Shown here one piece after another: positions 7,769 to 10,807 of a stretch of DNA of 10,807 nt. Below the pieces are notes generated by a model. The model made no database searches and was not told the origin of the DNA. It worked only from the letters and a program-made list of their open reading frames with translations. The stretch covers positions 1 to 10,807 of the forward strand of contig CALLDR010000011.1 in the NCBI GenBank assembly GCA_937997955.1, given 5' to 3'. Made by a program: the position numbers and the translations under genes. The stretch's first letter is position 1, and every line of letters starts with the position of its first letter. This stretch comes from an uncultured Emergencia sp. Lineage in GTDB: Bacteria; Bacillota; Clostridia; Peptostreptococcales; Anaerovoracaceae.

Positions 7769-8381
7769 GCTGTAATACAGAAACTTCATAAGCGGTTTTG
7801 ATCAGCACCTCGCCGTCCTCCTGCCGCTTTTTGTACTGCCTGCTCTGCAGCCTGCCGCTGACGGCAATCCGGTCGCCCACGTCCATGGTCGCTGAGTAAA
7901 CAGCGTTGCGCCCCCAGGCGATGCACGGGATATAGTCTGATTTGTTGTACATTCTGTTGACTGCCAGCATCAGATCGCAGATCTTGCGGCCCAGAGGCGA
8001 CGTCCTCGGCAGCGGTTTCTTGCAGAGAAAGCCTTCCAGCCTGATGTCATTGACAGGATCAAAGGGTGTCTGGCCGACCTCAATATCGCGGGCAAAGACC
8101 ACGATGTTCAGCCGGTTGTGGCCGCCCACGTCCTCGTTATAGGTTCTGACCTGCCCCTGTATCTCTATGCAGCTGCCCGGCTCTATCCGCAGGCAGTGAA
8201 GGATTCTCTCAGAGGCCATGACGATGATCTGGTCCTCGTACCCGCTGTTTCTCCTGATGCCTACCGTAAAGGTATAAAAAGCTTCTCCGTAAGTCTTATG
8301 ATTCAAGACAAGGCCATCTATGACTTCACCGCAAATGTGTGCTATGTTCGTGCTGTTGTTGCTGCTCTCAGTATTTATCAT
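7740..8381 (-). CDS. Tandem OB-fold single-stranded DNA-binding protein (SSB-like)
   Basis: The 213-residue protein looks like two SSB/PriB-type OB-folds in a row. The second (about 111-207) is the better match: NDIRLEGFL, then CDLMLAVNR, then DYIPCIAWGRNA and VGDRIAVSGRLQSRQY, the strand pattern of SSB around its conserved W and GR residues. The first (about 13-102) has the same order in weaker form: AHICGEV, FYTFTVGIRR, DQIIVMAS, CIEIQGQVRTY and LNIVVFARDI. There is no SSB-type flexible tail; the end is ETYREDML rather than the acidic DDDIPF tip, so it probably does not recruit partners as the main SSB does. A role on single-stranded DNA in replication, repair or DNA uptake is inferred from the fold. 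The ATG at 8381 follows GGGAGGGAGAAA. It is 57 bp downstream of the glycosyltransferase gene and shares its strand. No strong promoter of its own was seen. Confidence 0.8.
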   Translation of the reverse strand: MINTESSNNSTNIAHICGEVIDGLVLNHKTYGEAFYTFTVGIRRNSGYEDQIIVMASERILHCLRIEPGSCIEIQGQVRTYNEDVGGHNRLNIVVFARDIEVGQTPFDPVNDIRLEGFLCKKPLPRTSPLGRKICDLMLAVNRMYNKSDYIPCIAWGRNAVYSATMDVGDRIAVSGRLQSRQYKKRQEDGEVLIKTAYEVSVLQLETYREDML

Positions 8382-8438
8382 TTTCTCCCTCCCGAAATTC
8401 GCATTACTACATTCTATTCCGGGTCAGAGAAAGTATGC

Positions 8439-9047
8439 CTATATCTCATTGGGATTGTAAAGGTTCGGGCATTTGATGGTATAGACCAGTGAATCCGCTT
8501 CTTCCGCGGACAGCGCCGCCGGACTCGTGCCGTAGTAATGGGCGGAAGCCTCTTTGATGCCGTAGCAGTCTTCGCCGAAGTAGATGCAGTTCAGATACAG
8601 CTCCAGTATCTCATCTTTGGTGTAGCTGCGTTCCAGCTGCAGGGCCACAAAGACCTCCGCTACCTTCCGCTCCAGGACCTTGTCGAAATCAAAGTACATG
8701 TTCTTGGCCAGCTGCTGGGTGATGGTGCTGCCGCCTTCCACAAAACTGCCCGCCAAGATGTCGTTCTTTACGGCCCGCAGGACGGACAGCGGATCCACGC
8801 CGAAATGAAAGCGAAACCTCTTATCCTCGGAGCGGATGACACCGTTTCGGAATTCCTCGGCGATCTGATCCAGCTCTACATAGTCCTCATCGCTGCGCAG
8901 CTCCGCCACCTTCTGGCTGACAGGCTCCGCCTTCACCGCCGCCTCGTACATCTGCCATCCCCGGTATATCGTAGGCGCGCAAAAAACTGCTGCTGCCAGG
9001 ATAACGGTTATCATCAAATATGTTGCCGCGCGAAATACTCTGTCCAT
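8439..9047 (-). CDS. mtgA: Monofunctional peptidoglycan glycosyltransferase (GT51), compact form
   Basis: GT51 enzymes polymerise lipid II into glycan strands on the outer face of the membrane. The 202-residue protein has one N-terminal membrane segment (about 8-28, signal anchor), a short linker and the catalytic domain. The family motifs are present in order: EDKRFRFHFGVD (74-85, catalytic E74), EGGSTITQQLAKN (104-116), RKVAEVFVALQLE (127-139), TKDEILELYLN (143-153), YGIKEASAHYYG (162-173) and LSAEEADSL (179-187). There is no transpeptidase domain. It ends soon after the last motif (NLYNPNEI), about 25-30 residues earlier than typical MtgA proteins, but no frameshift is seen. The ATG at 9047 follows GGGAGGTG at 8 bases. 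That SD lies in the 3' arm of a terminator-like hairpin, so expression is probably controlled. The neighbouring lipoproteins suggest a cell-envelope cluster. The family is firm; activity is presumed. Confidence 0.9.
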   Translation of the reverse strand: MDRVFRAATYLMITVILAAAVFCAPTIYRGWQMYEAAVKAEPVSQKVAELRSDEDYVELDQIAEEFRNGVIRSEDKRFRFHFGVDPLSVLRAVKNDILAGSFVEGGSTITQQLAKNMYFDFDKVLERKVAEVFVALQLERSYTKDEILELYLNCIYFGEDCYGIKEASAHYYGTSPAALSAEEADSLVYTIKCPNLYNPNEI

Positions 9048-9097
9048 AAAAAACGCACCTCCCTTTTGATAGCTTTATGTTACCATCAAAGGGGAGG
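9048..9097 (-). terminator. Hairpin plus T6 overlapping the mtgA ribosome binding site (terminator or attenuator)
   Basis: On the minus strand CCTCCCCTTTGAT (9097-9085) pairs with ATCAAAAGGGAGG (9070-9058) at 12 of 13 positions across a 14-base loop, with one C-A mismatch. The stem is followed by TGCG and then TTTTTT, which ends at the mtgA ATG. This is the form of an intrinsic terminator for the upstream lipoprotein gene. The 3' arm includes most of the mtgA SD GGGAGGTG (9063-9056), so the same helix would hide it from ribosomes. Either reading makes it a likely control point for mtgA. Confidence 0.6.
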
Positions 9098-9217
9098 CGC
9101 TGCCATTTTCACCGGTGACAGGCGGCTTACAGTTTTGTAAGGGACGTTTCTCAGCGATTCGTCTCATCAAAATACTAAAACGAACTCTGATCTTTTCAGC
9201 GTCCCGCACCTTCCTTG
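9098..9217 (-). promoter_or_regulatory. Structured region between lipoprotein gene and mtgA, possible leader RNA
   Basis: No gene is seen here. Read on the minus strand it holds nested inverted repeats. GGGACG (9205-9200) pairs with CGTCCC (9146-9141) and encloses CTGA-AAAGA-TCAG (9199-9187) and TTCGT/ACGAA (9184-9180 with 9162-9158), a possible three-way junction. A hairpin TTACA-AAAC-TGTAA (9140-9127) follows directly. The perfect palindrome TCACCGGTGA is at 9109-9118. A TTGACA at 9224-9219 could be a -35, but the -10 at 17 bases (TGAAAA) is poor. Together with the SD-masking hairpin after it, this resembles an aptamer followed by an expression platform, but the helices are short and no known class was recognised. 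Confidence 0.35.
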
Positions 9218-10096
9218 TCAATTATGATCCTCTTCCTGCGAATCCACAGCCTGTCCTTTTACACGGCCGGAAAAAACGCCGGATGTTTCCAAGTAGTAGC
9301 CGTCTGCCCGCTTGACCAGATACAGAGGCTCCTGATGCAGTGACTGTTCTTCAAGTGCAAAGCCGCTTTGCAGCAGCGGACCGGCATATCCCAGCCCTTT
9401 TATATAGCCGATATAACTTCCCGTGATATTGCCCCGAAACTTCCAAACAGCGACGGCGTCTTTTCCAGAAGGTACCTCTATCTTTTCAAGGGAATGCTCC
9501 GGGCTGTTTGCGCTCAGCATAAAGGTTTCTTTCTCTCCGTCATAGCTGTTTAGCTCCAGCATCAGCTTATAGACCAGTTCCTGGGCGATCCGGGTTATAT
9601 CCAGCGCTGGGTTCAGCTGCTTTTCTTCCAGGGCTTTGTCAGAGATAAAAGGCACGCAGCTGCTGTCGTCAATAGAATTGGTCCAGCCATCCCGCTCCTT
9701 TTCGCCATCGCTTTCGATCTTTGACGGCCTGATCTCCGCAAGGCTCCACTCGCCCTGTTCATTTTGCTTTACGGCAAAATCAGCCTCGACCGTTACGTCC
9801 AGAATCGGCTGCTGCTGACTGAACCCGTAGGTGAAAGCATAGCCCCCGCCAATGACGTAAGTCTCGCCTTCCATTTCAACGAACTCAAATTCGTCTGGGG
9901 CGTTTATCTCATAAGCTGTCACCGCAAGGTTATCTGGACTGGATGTAAGCTTTTCCTTTACCAAATCATATGCGGCCGTCTCCGCCTGCTGGCGCAGGGC
10001 CAGTTCTTCGTCAGAGACGGAATTTCCGCATCCGGACAAAAGCAGAACGGCTCCGACGATTACTGCGGATATCCCTGTTAAAACCTTCTTTCTCAT
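9218..10096 (-). CDS. Predicted lipoprotein of unknown function (292 aa)
   Basis: The start MRKKVLTGIS and the hydrophobic stretch to residue 20 form a type II signal peptide with lipobox LLSGC, so Cys23 should be lipidated and the mature protein held on the outer face of the membrane. I do not recognise a family. The mature part looks like two alpha/beta segments. Residues about 30-130 have a helix (ELALRQQAETAAYDLVKEKL) followed by strands ending EWSLAEIRPSKIES. Residues about 150-280 have a helix (LDITRIAQELVYKLMLEL) followed by strands ending ADGYYLETSGVFSG. That helix-plus-strands plan could be an NTF2-like or similar repeat. The ATG at 10096 was chosen because it gives the signal peptide and follows AGAGGAG at 9 bases; a longer frame to 10138 adds residues with no signal character. 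It lies 61 bp after a smaller lipoprotein gene and is probably cotranscribed with it. Confidence 0.85.
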   Translation of the reverse strand: MRKKVLTGISAVIVGAVLLLSGCGNSVSDEELALRQQAETAAYDLVKEKLTSSPDNLAVTAYEINAPDEFEFVEMEGETYVIGGGYAFTYGFSQQQPILDVTVEADFAVKQNEQGEWSLAEIRPSKIESDGEKERDGWTNSIDDSSCVPFISDKALEEKQLNPALDITRIAQELVYKLMLELNSYDGEKETFMLSANSPEHSLEKIEVPSGKDAVAVWKFRGNITGSYIGYIKGLGYAGPLLQSGFALEEQSLHQEPLYLVKRADGYYLETSGVFSGRVKGQAVDSQEEDHN

Positions 10097-10157
10097 TGTG
10101 TTATCTCCTCTTGCGTCTGCTGGCAATCGAAAACTCAAAAACCAGAAAATCGAAGAA

Positions 10158-10577
10158 TTAAGCTATGTCGTCAGCGATTTCTCCATCATATACCATTAAC
10201 TTGATCTCGATGCCTTCGTCAACATCCCCGTGGCATCCCACAGTATAAACCGCGCCTTTTTCGACTTTATGCGATGTGTATACATCGCCAGCTTCTATTT
10301 CGATGACCTTCTCCTCTGCACCAGCGCACAAAAGGTGCACCGCTATTTTAAATTCGTTCTGATTCTGAAATGTCAGAGCGCCTGAGCTGGAAATGATTTC
10401 TTGATCGCTGTATGTAATGATGTAGGAATTATCTTCCGACTCCTTCGCATTCACGACCGAACAGTCCCATTTTTCCGCTTCCTGTCCATCACTGCTTTGT
10501 TCCTCTGCGGTTTTAGCACACGCGCATAAGGCCAAGATCAAGGTGACCAAAAAAACAACGCTTATCCACTTTTTCAT
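10158..10577 (-). CDS. Small predicted lipoprotein of unknown function (139 aa)
   Basis: The start MKKWISVVFLVTLILALCAC is a type II signal peptide; Cys20 is the likely lipidated residue (lipobox LCAC, with an unusual Cys at -2). A short polar linker follows to about residue 37. The remaining 100 residues are mostly predicted strands (SYIITYS, GALTFQN, FKIAVHLL, KVIEIEAG, AVYTVGCHG, IEIKLMVYDG), which suggests a beta-sandwich domain. Mature cysteines at 39, 84 and 115 could form one disulfide. I do not recognise a family. The ATG at 10577 follows AAAGGAG at 10 bases. It is the first gene after the promoter at 10640-10668, with a leader of about 55 nt, and probably leads a two-gene unit with the larger lipoprotein. 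The region is more A+T-rich than the core genes to the left. Confidence 0.8.
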   Translation of the reverse strand: MKKWISVVFLVTLILALCACAKTAEEQSSDGQEAEKWDCSVVNAKESEDNSYIITYSDQEIISSSGALTFQNQNEFKIAVHLLCAGAEEKVIEIEAGDVYTSHKVEKGAVYTVGCHGDVDEGIEIKLMVYDGEIADDIA

Positions 10578-10639
10578 ACATCCTATACTCCTTTCGACTA
10601 TTCTATTCTTTTCTAAATTTCCAATTATGCTTTAAATTT

Positions 10640-10668
10640 ATGTTAGCATAGTTTTTTATATGCGTCAA
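10640..10668 (-). promoter_or_regulatory. Sigma-A-type promoter of the lipoprotein genes
   Basis: On the minus strand, -35 TTGACG (10668-10663), a 17-base spacer and -10 TAACAT (10645-10640) preceded by TGC, an extended -10. The start is predicted near 10633. The spacer contains the inverted repeat GCATA-TAAAAAAC-TATGC, which might be an operator. Confidence 0.82.
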
Positions 10669-10776
10669 TAATATATGGCGGTAAAATCACTGTTCCACGA
10701 ACGCACTGTATTTTATTTGATGTGGATTTTCATGTATATCGAGTATGGGAACGTTTTGACAGATTTCGCCCCTCTC

Positions 10777-10793
10777 TGTCGAAAAATGTCGAA
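10777..10793 (+). promoter_or_regulatory. Tandem Spo0A-type boxes
   Basis: TGTCGAA occurs twice in the same direction with a 3-base spacer (TGTCGAA-AAA-TGTCGAA), a 10-bp repeat period that places both on one face of the helix. TGNCGAA is the established core of the Spo0A binding site, and tandem sites with this period bind a Spo0A dimer. The site is 109 bp upstream of the lipoprotein -35, far for direct activation, so it may instead control a rightward gene beyond the window. A weaker match, AGTCGAA on the minus strand, lies at 10595-10589 in the lipoprotein leader. Confidence 0.6.
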
Positions 10794-10807
10794 GAAAACA
10801 GGGTTTT

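Noticed and set aside
9058..9097. The mtgA hairpin as a plus-strand terminator
   Set aside because: The stem pairs slightly better on the plus strand, but no T run follows there and no plus-strand gene runs into it. The T6 is on the minus-strand side.
9219..9224. TTGACA as -35 of an mtgA promoter
   Set aside because: The best -10 at a 17-base spacing is TGAAAA, matching at only three positions. It overlaps the end of the lipoprotein gene and is not convincing alone.
10756..10784. A rightward promoter with -35 TTGACA at 10756-10761
   Set aside because: The -35 is perfect, but the hexamer 17 bases on is TCGAAA, a poor -10, and it lies in the Spo0A-type repeat. It cannot be called without the sequence beyond the window.

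Overview
The window is a stretch of Gram-positive (Firmicutes) chromosome in which every gene I can support lies on the minus strand, so it reads from right to left. The order plsX-rnc-smc-ftsY, strong GGAGG-type ribosome binding sites, sigma-A-like promoters, two lipoprotein signal peptides and a perfect tandem Spo0A-type box at the right edge point to a spore-forming Clostridia-like organism of medium-to-high GC. I cannot fix a genus. No rRNA, tRNA, CRISPR array, transposase or phage gene was seen. The right-hand 700 bases are visibly richer in A+T than the rest.

Left part (1-6198): an operon with a clear promoter at 6170-6198 (TTGCAT, 17 bp, TAGAAT with an extended -10). It reads plsX (phosphate acyltransferase), rnc (ribonuclease III), smc (chromosome condensation ATPase) and ftsY (signal recognition particle receptor, cut by the left edge). 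plsX/rnc overlap by 8 bp and rnc/smc by 11 bp, which suggests translational coupling. The acpP and fab genes often found between plsX and rnc are absent. The operon links phospholipid synthesis, RNA processing, chromosome segregation and membrane protein targeting.

Middle part (6253-8381): glyA (serine hydroxymethyltransferase) with its own strong promoter inside the 3' end of the upstream gene, a GC-rich leader of about 140 nt with mutually exclusive helices, and a GNRA-loop hairpin terminator. Upstream is a protein with two SSB-like OB-folds in tandem.

Right part (8439-10807): a small membrane-anchored monofunctional peptidoglycan glycosyltransferase (GT51) preceded by two lipoprotein genes of unknown function. 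Between the glycosyltransferase and the nearer lipoprotein lies a 170-base structured region. It ends in a hairpin plus T6 run that looks like an intrinsic terminator but contains the glycosyltransferase's ribosome binding site and runs into its start codon. The lipoprotein genes have a good promoter at 10640-10668. The last 30 bases hold TGTCGAA-AAA-TGTCGAA, a tandem Spo0A-type site that probably serves a gene beyond the window.

The parts most worth a second look are non-coding: the mtgA leader with its terminator/SD hairpin, the glyA leader, and the tandem 0A boxes.
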